From Desulfotomaculum copahuensis (GTDB taxonomy: Bacteria > Bacillota > Desulfotomaculia > Desulfotomaculales > Desulfovirgulaceae): DNA of 64,000 nucleotides. Every line of letters starts with the position of its first letter. The stretch's first letter is position 1. The stretch is from contig NZ_LYVF01000192.1 in the NCBI RefSeq assembly GCF_001655685.1, forward strand, positions 1 to 64,000, written 5' to 3'. The notes beneath the pieces were generated by a model, which saw only the letters and a list, made by a program, of their open reading frames with translations, searched no databases and was not told the DNA's origin. Shown here one piece after another: positions 7,937-15,430 of this stretch. A program made the translations under genes and the position numbers.

Positions 7937-9181
7937 ATGAAATCCTGGTCTGACCGGTTGAACCCGGTGGTGCGTGATATTCCGCCTTCGGGAATCAGAA
8001 AATTCTTTGATCTGGTTTGTGAAACGCCGGGAGTGATTTCCCTGGGGGTGGGTGAACCGGACTTTGTCACCCCCTGGCACATCAGGGAGGCCTGCATCTA
8101 TTCCCTGGAAAAGGGTCATACCATGTATACGTCCAATTGCGGCCTGCCCGAACTGCGCCGGGCCATAGCCGGTGATCTGGCCGCCTCGTACGGGGTGCGG
8201 TATGATCCCGGTACGGAAATCCTGATCACCGTCGGGGTGAGCGAAGCACTGGATCTGGCCATGCGTGCGCTGCTCAGTCCCGGCGACGAGGTGCTCATGC
8301 CCGAGCCGTCGTATGTTTCCTACTCCCCCACCGTACTGATGGCCGGTGGCCGCCCGGTGCCCATCGCCACCGGCCTTGAAGAGGGCTTCAAGCTTGCCGC
8401 GGCGAGGGTGGAGGCGGCCGTCACGCCGCGCACCAAGGTTTTGTTGCTTTGTTACCCGAACAATCCCACCGGGGCGGTGATGGACCGGCAGAGCCTGCTG
8501 GATATTGCCGCGGTGGCCGAAGCGCACGACCTGGTTGTCATTTCCGATGAAATATATGACAAGTTGACTTACGACGGGAAGCATACCTGCGTTTCCGCCC
8601 TCCCCGGCATGAAGGAGCGCACCATATTGTTGAACGGTTTTTCCAAATCATACGCCATGACCGGCTGGCGTATCGGTTACGCCTGCGGCAACCCGGATTT
8701 TATCGCTGCGATGACCAAGATCCATCAGTATACTATTTTATGCGCGCCCATTACAGCGCAAAAAGCCGCCCTGGAGGCGGTCACCCGCGGCGGGGAGGGT
8801 ATGCTGCGCATGGTGCAGCAGTATAACCGCCGCCGTCACCTGGTGATGCACGCCTTCCGGGATATGGGGCTGCCGTGTTTTGAACCCCGGGGCGCCTTTT
8901 ATGCCTTTCCGCAAATAAGCGCCACCGGGCTGACCAGCGAGGATTTTGCGGCGGATCTGCTGCGGGAAGAAAAGGTGGCCGTGGTGCCGGGCAATGCTTT
9001 CGGCCCCAGCGGGGAAGGCTTTGTGCGCTGTTCTTACGCCGCTTCCACCGAAGACCTGGGCGAAGCTTTCCGGCGCATGGCCCGGTTCGTCCGCCGGCGG
9101 GGCGTGCGCCCCCGTATTATCAGCGGCGCCCGGCGGTATGTGCCCGAAGAGGCGGTGCTGGGCCGGGCCGGGCAGGCATAA
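7937..9181 (+). CDS. alaT: Alanine transaminase (AlaT/YugH type), PLP-dependent
   Basis: Fold-type I aminotransferase (414 aa). The PLP lysine lies in GFSKSYAMTGWRIGY, with the PNNPTG and SDEIYDKLTYDG motifs and the substrate-carboxylate Arg in GFVRCSYA. Sequence and gene order match B. subtilis YugH/AlaT (pyruvate + glutamate to alanine + 2-oxoglutarate). A 25-residue C-terminal extension, RRRGVRPRIISGARR and beyond, is unusual. ATG 7937 follows AAGGAGG. The 166-bp gap from alaR holds no gene. An aspartate or aromatic specificity cannot be ruled out by sequence alone. Confidence 0.84.
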   Translation: MKSWSDRLNPVVRDIPPSGIRKFFDLVCETPGVISLGVGEPDFVTPWHIREACIYSLEKGHTMYTSNCGLPELRRAIAGDLAASYGVRYDPGTEILITVGVSEALDLAMRALLSPGDEVLMPEPSYVSYSPTVLMAGGRPVPIATGLEEGFKLAAARVEAAVTPRTKVLLLCYPNNPTGAVMDRQSLLDIAAVAEAHDLVVISDEIYDKLTYDGKHTCVSALPGMKERTILLNGFSKSYAMTGWRIGYACGNPDFIAAMTKIHQYTILCAPITAQKAALEAVTRGGEGMLRMVQQYNRRRHLVMHAFRDMGLPCFEPRGAFYAFPQISATGLTSEDFAADLLREEKVAVVPGNAFGPSGEGFVRCSYAASTEDLGEAFRRMARFVRRRGVRPRIISGARRYVPEEAVLGRAGQA

Positions 9182-9195
9182 ACAGAATGAATGCG

Positions 9196-9287
9196 GGCCG
9201 GTGAAACGGCAACCGGCCGGGCGCATAAACCGGTGCCCGCCCCGCACGTTTATGCAGTCCTCCCGGCTTGATGCCGGGCGGTTGCCG
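9196..9287 (+). other. Candidate structured RNA (three-way junction) after alaT
   Basis: Three nested perfect inverted repeats: CGGCAACC (9207-9214) with GGTTGCCG (9280-9287) as outer helix, GCATAAAC (9223-9230) with GTTTATGC (9248-9255), and CCCGGC (9262-9267) with GCCGGG (9273-9278). Together they fold into a three-way junction of about 80 nt. An alternative GGCCGG/CCGGCC hairpin (9196-9201 with 9213-9218) competes with the outer helix, which would allow switching. The rest of this 305-bp intergenic region holds a weak terminator and a SigH-type promoter. Confidence 0.45.
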
Positions 9288-9361
9288 GGTGAAGGAAAGG
9301 AAATCCCGGCATTGTTCGGGCGTTTGTAAACGGCCGGCCCGGCCGGGGCGGTGGCGTGTTC

Positions 9362-9377
9362 CGGGAAACCCGTTTTT
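9362..9377 (+). terminator. Short hairpin with U-tract, possible terminator of the alaT unit
   Basis: CGGG-AAA-CCCG followed by TTTTT. The stem has only four or five base pairs, so it is weak alone. It lies between the structured element and the next promoter. Confidence 0.35.
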
Positions 9378-9399
9378 CAACCGGTTGATTGAACGACCG

Positions 9400-9428
9400 G
9401 CAGGATTTTGCCGCTTGATGTAGAATAT
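9400..9428 (+). promoter_or_regulatory. SigH-type promoter of the arylacetate operon
   Basis: GCAGGATTT (9400-9408), 11-bp spacer, GTAGAATAT (9420-9428). It matches every position of the B. subtilis SigH consensus RnAGGAwWW-N11/12-RnnGAATww. It predicts a start near 9436, about 50 nt before the symporter gene. Confidence 0.7.
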
Positions 9429-9486
9429 GTAGTAACAGTTTCTCCGCGTGCGGCGGGGGACCACAATTTAATAGCAGGACGGGAGG

Positions 9487-11019
9487 ATGGCAGGATTGAA
9501 AGTACTACTGCTGTGCATTTTTGTGGGTATCATGCTGTTTAGCGGCTTTACCGCCATGCGCCGGGCGCACACCGTGAACGATTTCTTTCTCGGCGGGCGG
9601 TCGATGGGGCCGTGGTTGTCGGCCTTCGCTTACGGCACCACATATTTTTCAGCGGTTATTTTTATTGGTTACGCCGGCAAGGTGGGCTGGGGATTCGGTC
9701 TGGCCGCCCTGTGGATTGTGCTCGGAAATACCCTGCTGGGCAGTTTCTTGGCCTGGCTGGTGCTGGCCAAACGTACCCGCGCCATGACCGCCCGGCTGAA
9801 TGCCATGACCATGCCCGCTTTTCTGGAGGCGCGTTACGGCAGCCGGAACCTGAAGATCTTTTCCGCCCTGGTCATTTTCATCTTCCTGGTGCCTTACTCG
9901 GCTTCGGTATATATGGGCCTGAGCTATCTATTCAACCAGATCTTCGGTATTCCCTATCTTTTCGCGGCCCTGCTGATGTGTCTTTTGACCGCGGTTTACC
10001 TGGTGATGGGCGGCTACCGCGCGGTGGCCCTGACCGACTTCATCCAGGGGCTGATCATGATTGCCGGCGTGTTTGTGCTCCTGTATTTTGTAATCGGTGC
10101 GCCCCAGGTGGGCGGGCTGGTTCAGGGCCTGCACCGCCTGGCGGCGGTCAACCCCGGACTGGTCAGCCCGGCCGGGCCGGGAAACCACTGGTTGCCCCTG
10201 GCCTCCCTGGTGGTATTGACCAGTCTGGGCGCCTGGGGCCTGCCCCAGATGGTGCAGAAATTTTACGCCATCAAGGATGAGCGGGCGATCCGTCCGGCCA
10301 TGCTGGTGTCTACCGCCTTCGCCCTGGTGATTACCTTCGGCGCATACTTTTCCGGTTCCCTGACCCGCCTGTTCTTTGACAAGCTGCCGCTGGATCCGTC
10401 CATCAACAAGCCCACCCCGGACATGCTCATGCCCACGCTGCTGCACAACATTCTACCGGAACTGGCGGCTGTAATCATTCTCCTGCTGGTGCTGTCGGCA
10501 TCCATGTCCACCCTGGCCTCGCTGGTGCTGGTGAGCAGTTCGGCGCTGTCCATAGATCTGTTTGAGGCCGTGCGGCCGCAGTCCGCCCGGCGCAACGGCG
10601 TGTTCGCCCTGCGCCTGTTTTGTGTGCTGTTTGTCGGCCTTTCCCTGCTTCTGGCGCTGGCCAAACCGGCCATTATCCTCAGTTTGATGGCCATGTCCTG
10701 GGGCACGGTGGCCGGCTTCTTCCTGGCCCCCTACCTGTACGGCCTGTTCTGGCGCGGCGCCACTGCGGCCGGTGCCTGGGCCGGGGCGCTGACCGGATTG
10801 ATCGTCTCGGTGGTGCTTTCCCTGTATTACCATCTCGATGCCGGGGTGATTCCCCTGGTCGGTTCCCTGTCCATGCTCATCCCGCTGGCCGTCTTGCCTG
10901 CGGTCAGCGTATGCACACCCGCCCTGCCGGGGGAAATAATCCGGCGCGCCTTCGGGCGCGGCGCCATTTCGCCGGGACAGGTGATTTTACCAAAAGTTAA
11001 GGAAGTGGAAACTACATGA
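9487..11019 (+). CDS. Sodium:solute symporter (SSS family)
   Basis: Polytopic membrane protein of about 510 residues with some 13 hydrophobic segments and the SSS-family N-terminal pattern (NDFFLGGRSMGPWLSAFAYGTTYFS). Such carriers import organic acids, amino acids or sugars with Na+. Four-base overlap with an arylacetate-CoA ligase gene, and iorAB beyond, suggest an aryl or short organic acid as substrate (inference). ATG 9487 touches the GGGAGG ribosome site; TTG 9496, nine residues-bases further, is an equally likely start. Confidence 0.82.
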   Translation: MAGLKVLLLCIFVGIMLFSGFTAMRRAHTVNDFFLGGRSMGPWLSAFAYGTTYFSAVIFIGYAGKVGWGFGLAALWIVLGNTLLGSFLAWLVLAKRTRAMTARLNAMTMPAFLEARYGSRNLKIFSALVIFIFLVPYSASVYMGLSYLFNQIFGIPYLFAALLMCLLTAVYLVMGGYRAVALTDFIQGLIMIAGVFVLLYFVIGAPQVGGLVQGLHRLAAVNPGLVSPAGPGNHWLPLASLVVLTSLGAWGLPQMVQKFYAIKDERAIRPAMLVSTAFALVITFGAYFSGSLTRLFFDKLPLDPSINKPTPDMLMPTLLHNILPELAAVIILLLVLSASMSTLASLVLVSSSALSIDLFEAVRPQSARRNGVFALRLFCVLFVGLSLLLALAKPAIILSLMAMSWGTVAGFFLAPYLYGLFWRGATAAGAWAGALTGLIVSVVLSLYYHLDAGVIPLVGSLSMLIPLAVLPAVSVCTPALPGEIIRRAFGRGAISPGQVILPKVKEVETT

Positions 11020-12320
11020 TCTGGGACCGGCAGCATGAGTGTATGCAGCGGGAGGAAATGCAAGCCCTCCAGTTTGAGCGTTTGAAGGAGACGCTGCACC
11101 GGGTGTACCGGCAGGTGCCTTTTTACCGGCACCTGTTTGCGGAGCACGGGGTACGGCCGGAGGATTTACGGCATCCGGCGGACATCGCCAAATTTCCATT
11201 CACGACCAAGGCGGCCCTGCGGGACAACTACCCGTACGGGCTCTTTGCCGTTCCGATGAAAGAAGTGGTGCGCCTGCACGCTTCTTCCGGCACCACCGGC
11301 AAGCCGGTGGTGGTGGGCTATACCCGCCGGGATTTGAAAACCTGGGCCGAACTGGTCGCCCGAATGGTCACCCAGGCCGGGGTGACCGACGAAGACGTGG
11401 TGCAGATCACTTTCGGCTACGGCCTGTTTACCGGCGCCTTCGGATTGCATTACGGCCTGGAGCGGGTGGGGGCGACCATCGTGCCCTCCTCGGTGGGCAA
11501 TACCGAAAAGCAGGTCATGCTCATGCAGGATTTCAGCACCACCGCTCTGGTGGGAACGCCTTCCTACATCCTGCACCTGGGGGAGGCGGCCCGGTCGATG
11601 GGTGTCGATCCGGCCGGGCTCAAAGTGCGCCTGGGGCTTTTCGGCTCGGAGGCCTGGAGTGAACAGATGCGCATGGAACTGGAGCGCATGTGGGGCATGA
11701 AGGCCACCGACAACTACGGTTTGAGCGAGGTAATGGGGCCAGGGGTTTGCGGCGAGTGCGGCGCTGCTGCCGGAATGCATATTTCCGAGGATCATTTCTT
11801 GATCGAGATCATCGATCCGGAAACGGGCCAACCTCTTGATTACGGACGGGAAGGGGAAGTGGTAATCACCACGCTGACCAAGGAGGCCTTTCCGGTGGTT
11901 CGCTACCGCACCCGCGACATTTCCGTAATCAATCCGGAGCCCTGTCCCTGCGGCCGGACGACCGCCCGCCTGCGCAAGGTGGCCGGACGCACCGATGATA
12001 TGTTGATTATTTCCGGGGTCAATGTTTTTCCCTCCCAGATTGAAAGTGTACTCATGGAGATAGACGGATTATCACCCCACTACCAGATCGTGGTGGACAA
12101 GAAGGGCTACCTGGATCACCTGGAGGTGCGGGTGGAACTGACCGATGAAAAATTCACCGGCCAGTACCGGGATCTGGAGGCGATGGAAAGCAGCGTGCGC
12201 CGCCGCCTGCAGCGGGTGCTTTCGATCAACCCGCGGGTGCGCCTGCTGGAACCACGTTCCATCGAACGCAGCCGGGGCAAGGCCCAACGGGTACTTGATC
12301 TGCGGCCGAAGGAAAATTAA
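11016..12320 (+). CDS. paaK: Phenylacetate/arylacetate-CoA ligase (PaaK family)
   Basis: AMP-forming acyl-CoA ligase of 434 aa, the usual PaaK length. The ATP-binding loop is ASSGTTGKPVVVGYT (about residue 90). Other marks are DNYGLSEVMGPG, the YRTRD block and the C-terminal lid domain beginning at GRTDDMLIISGVNVFP. It activates phenylacetate, indoleacetate or a similar acid to the CoA thioester. ATGA overlap with the symporter gene implies translational coupling. Together with iorAB it would allow aryl acids to be carboxylated to arylpyruvates, or the reverse degradation. Confidence 0.88.
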   Translation: MIWDRQHECMQREEMQALQFERLKETLHRVYRQVPFYRHLFAEHGVRPEDLRHPADIAKFPFTTKAALRDNYPYGLFAVPMKEVVRLHASSGTTGKPVVVGYTRRDLKTWAELVARMVTQAGVTDEDVVQITFGYGLFTGAFGLHYGLERVGATIVPSSVGNTEKQVMLMQDFSTTALVGTPSYILHLGEAARSMGVDPAGLKVRLGLFGSEAWSEQMRMELERMWGMKATDNYGLSEVMGPGVCGECGAAAGMHISEDHFLIEIIDPETGQPLDYGREGEVVITTLTKEAFPVVRYRTRDISVINPEPCPCGRTTARLRKVAGRTDDMLIISGVNVFPSQIESVLMEIDGLSPHYQIVVDKKGYLDHLEVRVELTDEKFTGQYRDLEAMESSVRRRLQRVLSINPRVRLLEPRSIERSRGKAQRVLDLRPKEN

Positions 12321-12411
12321 AGATCGTGTTTCACCGGACCGGAGCATGGAGCGACGGGGTACGATCACAACCTTCAAGAGAACGTTTTTCACTTTAAAGA
12401 GGTGTTGTTAC

Positions 12412-14196
12412 TTGACAGTGGAGTTATTGACCGGCAACGAAGCGATTGCCCGGGGCGCCTGGGAGAACGGCGTCACCGTGGGGGTAGGTTATCCGGGCAC
12501 GCCCAGCACGGAGATTCTGGAAAATTTCGCCCGTTACGAAGGCATCCACGCCGAATGGGCGCCCAATGAGAAGGTGGCCCTGGAGGTGGGTATCGGCGCT
12601 TCGCTGGCCGGCGCCCGGGTGCTGGTGGCCATGAAGCACGTGGGCGTGAATGTCGCCGCCGACCCGCTGATGACCGCCGCCTACACCGGGGTGAACGGCG
12701 GGCTGGTGCTGGTTTCCGCCGACGATCCGGGCATGCACAGCTCGCAAAACGAACAGGACAACCGGTTTTTCGCCCGCTTTGCCCGCATCCCCATGCTGGA
12801 GCCGGCGGACAGTGCCGAAGCGCGGGACATGGCCGGACTGGCCCTGGAAATCAGCGAACAATTCGACCTGCCGGTGATGCTGCGCACCACCACCCGGGTG
12901 GCTCATTCCTGGAGCTTTGTGCAGCTGCGTGAGCGTGTGCCGGCAGTGTTGAAGGAATACCGCAAGGATCCGCAAAAATGGCTGATGGTGCCGGCATACG
13001 GCCGCCTGCGACGCCGGGCGCTGCAGGAGCGGCTGGAAAAAATGCAGGCCTACGCGGAAAACACGCCGGTCAACCGCATTCTGCCGGGCAATGGCGATGT
13101 GGGTGTAATTACCAGCGGGATCAGTTACCAGTATGTGCAAGAAGTGCTGCCCGGCGCTCCGGTGCTCAAGCTGGGCCTCACCTTCCCCCTGCCGGCCGGC
13201 CTGATCCGCCGCTTTGCCGCCGGGGTGAAAAGAATTTTGGTGGTGGAAGAACTGGATCCTTATCTGGAGGAATATATCCGCGGCCTGGGCCTGTCCGTGG
13301 CGGGCAAGGAGTTTTTCCCGGCCAGCGGCGAATTCAATCCCGCCTTGGTGCGCCGCGGTTTTGCCGCCGCCGGTGTGATTGCCCCGGCGGCACCGGTCAC
13401 ACAGACCGCCGGGGCGCCGGAAGAGGCGCTGCCCGCCGCCCCCGGCCGGCCGCCGGTGCTCTGTCCGGGCTGTCCCCACCGGGGCGTGTTTTATACCCTG
13501 CACAAGTTGAAACTGCTGGTTACCGGCGATATCGGCTGCTATACCCTGGGCGGGCTGCCGCCGTTAGCCGGCATGGACAGTTGCGTGTGTATGGGTGCAT
13601 CCATCGGCATGGCCCACGGGGCGGAAATGGCCGATGAACAGCGCCGCGGGCGGACGGTGGCCGTGATCGGCGATTCCACCTTCCTGCATTCGGGGATCAC
13701 CGGCCTGTTGAATATGGTTTACAATGGCGGCAACGGCGTGGTGCTCATCCTGGACAACCGCACCACGGCCATGACCGGCCATCAGGACCACCCGGCCACC
13801 GGCAAAAACCTGATGGGGCAGCCGGCTCCGGCGGTAGATCTTGAGATGCTGGTGCGCGCTTTGGGGGTGGGCCGGGTGGCGGTGGTGGATCCGCTGGATC
13901 TGGCCGCGGTGACGGAAACCATCAATACGGAACTGGCTGCGGCCGGCCCGTCGGTGATTATCGCCCGCCGCCCCTGCGCGCTGTTGAAGAAAGAGAGCCG
14001 TCCGCCGGTGCAGGTGGATACGGCGGTGTGCACCGGCTGCAAGAGCTGCCTGCAGTTGAGCTGTCCGGCCATCGCGGTGGCTGGAAAGACGGCGGCGGTG
14101 GATCCGGTCGCCTGTACCGGTTGCGGTCTCTGTGTGCAGGTGTGCAAGTTCGGCGCTTTGAAGACGCGTCCGGAAGGAGGAGAGGCTGATGCCTGA
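12412..14196 (+). CDS. iorA: Indolepyruvate ferredoxin oxidoreductase, alpha subunit
   Basis: TPP-dependent 2-oxoacid oxidoreductase of the two-subunit IOR type (594 aa). N-terminal pyrimidine-binding/transketolase-like domain (GNEAIARGAWENGV), TPP-binding domain (GDIGCYTLGGLPPL, GDSTFLHSGITGLLN) and a C-terminal ferredoxin domain with two CxxCxxC motifs (CTGCKSC, CTGCGLC) for 4Fe-4S clusters. It catalyses arylpyruvate + CoA to arylacyl-CoA + CO2 with reduced ferredoxin, and is reversible. TTG 12412 follows AAAGAGGTG at seven bases; the 90 bp before it hold no other gene. iorB overlaps by 8 bp. Confidence 0.92.
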   Translation: MTVELLTGNEAIARGAWENGVTVGVGYPGTPSTEILENFARYEGIHAEWAPNEKVALEVGIGASLAGARVLVAMKHVGVNVAADPLMTAAYTGVNGGLVLVSADDPGMHSSQNEQDNRFFARFARIPMLEPADSAEARDMAGLALEISEQFDLPVMLRTTTRVAHSWSFVQLRERVPAVLKEYRKDPQKWLMVPAYGRLRRRALQERLEKMQAYAENTPVNRILPGNGDVGVITSGISYQYVQEVLPGAPVLKLGLTFPLPAGLIRRFAAGVKRILVVEELDPYLEEYIRGLGLSVAGKEFFPASGEFNPALVRRGFAAAGVIAPAAPVTQTAGAPEEALPAAPGRPPVLCPGCPHRGVFYTLHKLKLLVTGDIGCYTLGGLPPLAGMDSCVCMGASIGMAHGAEMADEQRRGRTVAVIGDSTFLHSGITGLLNMVYNGGNGVVLILDNRTTAMTGHQDHPATGKNLMGQPAPAVDLEMLVRALGVGRVAVVDPLDLAAVTETINTELAAAGPSVIIARRPCALLKKESRPPVQVDTAVCTGCKSCLQLSCPAIAVAGKTAAVDPVACTGCGLCVQVCKFGALKTRPEGGEADA

Positions 14197-14785
14197 AGCC
14201 CTGGCGAAAGAAACGGTCCTTGCACCGGTGGACATTTTACTGGTCGGCGTGGGCGGCCAGGGCACCATCCTGGCCACCAAAGTGCTGGCCCGCGCCGCCC
14301 GGGCGGCCGGCTACGACATCAAGGTTTCTGAAATTCACGGTATGGCCCAGCGGGGGGGCAGTGTGGTCACCCAGGTACGCCTCGGGGAAAAGGTCCATTC
14401 CCCCCTGGTGGAGGCGGCCGATGTCATTGTCGCCTTCGAACAGCTGGAAGGCCTGCGCTGGCTGTCCGGCTTGAAACCGGGCGGCGTCATGATTGTAAAC
14501 AGCCAGATCATTTTCCCCGTGCCCGTGCTGGCCGGGGCGGCGCAGTACCCGGCGGACATACCGGACCTGCTCGCCCGCCGCGCGCCGGGCACGGTGGTGC
14601 TGGACGCACTGCAGACAGCGCTGCAGTGCGGCAACGCCAAAGCGGCTAACGTGGTGCTGCTGGGCGCCCTGGCGCGGCGCCTGCCCATCCCGGCGGAACT
14701 CTGGGCGGACGCCCTGGCCGCCGTGGTGCCGGCACGCTTCCTGGCGGTGAACCGGGCGGCCTTTCAAGCGGGATATAATAAATAA
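14189..14785 (+). CDS. iorB: Indolepyruvate ferredoxin oxidoreductase, beta subunit
   Basis: Gamma-domain subunit of IOR (198 aa) with the family motif GVGGQGTILATKVLARAA at its N-terminus and the HGMAQRGGSVVTQVR segment that contacts the TPP subunit. ATG 14189 lies inside the iorA end with AAGGAGG eight bases upstream. It closes the symporter-paaK-iorAB operon. Confidence 0.92.
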   Translation: MPEALAKETVLAPVDILLVGVGGQGTILATKVLARAARAAGYDIKVSEIHGMAQRGGSVVTQVRLGEKVHSPLVEAADVIVAFEQLEGLRWLSGLKPGGVMIVNSQIIFPVPVLAGAAQYPADIPDLLARRAPGTVVLDALQTALQCGNAKAANVVLLGALARRLPIPAELWADALAAVVPARFLAVNRAAFQAGYNK

Positions 14786-14832
14786 CCTTCCGGCGGGTGA
14801 GGTCTGTTCCGGCCGGTATTCCCGGGCTTTTT

Positions 14833-14880
14833 TACCATATCCACATCACTTGACAGGAAGGATATGGTACTTTGTTTTTG
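14833..14880 (+). terminator. Hairpin terminator after iorB
   Basis: TACCATATCC (14833-14842) pairs with GGATATGGTA (14860-14869), a 10-bp stem with 17-nt loop, followed by CTTTGTTTTTG. A T6 run precedes the left arm, so it could also work on the other strand. An operator function is the alternative. Confidence 0.5.
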
Positions 14881-14913
14881 CGCAGAATATTTTTCCTTGA
14901 ACGTGATTCCCCC

Positions 14914-14942
14914 TTTTGGTTGCGGTGAAAAAAGGATATAAT
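14914..14942 (+). promoter_or_regulatory. Candidate promoter of the DUF1934-argS unit
   Basis: A perfect TATAAT (14937-14942) stands 17 bp after a poor -35 (TTTTGG, 14914-14919). The AT-rich setting fits a promoter. Confidence 0.4.
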
Positions 14943-14998
14943 ATTTAAAATTTGGTTAAGACGCAACCACCAACCCGATCACGGAAAGGATGATGGTA

Positions 14999-15421
14999 TT
15001 GCGCAAAGAGGTTCTGGTGACCGTGCGGGGTACGCAGACCAACGACCTGGGGGAACGGGAAACCATCGAGCTGATTACCAAAGCCAACTACTACCAGAAA
15101 AACAGCTCTTACTACATCATTTATAACGAGTCCGAAATATCCGGCATGGAAGGGACAACCACCTCCCTCAAGGCCGAGCCCAGCCGGGTAACGCTGAACC
15201 GTATGGGCACCGCCGAAGTCAAGCAGGTTTTCGAGGAGGGCATCCATAACGAGGGCAACTACGTCACGCCTTACGGCGCCATGTGGATCCGCGTGCTGCC
15301 CTGGAAAGTGGAGGTTGACTTGACAGAAATGGGTGGCAGTATTAACCTGGAATATGAGCTGGAGTTGTGCCGCCAGAAAATCGGCTACAACGAACTTTCC
15401 ATCACTGTACAGGAGGTCTAG
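14999..15421 (+). CDS. DUF1934 (YwiB-like) beta-barrel protein
   Basis: About 140 aa, conserved in Firmicutes and regularly encoded directly before argS; biochemical role unknown. The sequence is rich in alternating beta-strand patterns (SSYYIIYNESEISGMEGTTT, VTLNRMGTAEVKQVFEEG), consistent with the calycin-like barrel of this family. Start uncertain: TTG 14999 is spaced best from GGAAAGGA; ATG 14993 and 14990 are in frame. argS starts 10 bp after its stop. Confidence 0.8.
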   Translation: MRKEVLVTVRGTQTNDLGERETIELITKANYYQKNSSYYIIYNESEISGMEGTTTSLKAEPSRVTLNRMGTAEVKQVFEEGIHNEGNYVTPYGAMWIRVLPWKVEVDLTEMGGSINLEYELELCRQKIGYNELSITVQEV

Positions 15422-15430
15422 GAATCTTTG

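Noticed and set aside
9195-9236. SAM-I riboswitch core (GGTGAAACGGCAACC ... GGTGCC)
   Set aside because: The 5' half of the aptamer (AGAGNGGNGGAGGGA-type segment) and the P1 closing helix are absent; similarity is limited to a short stretch. Kept only as a structured element.
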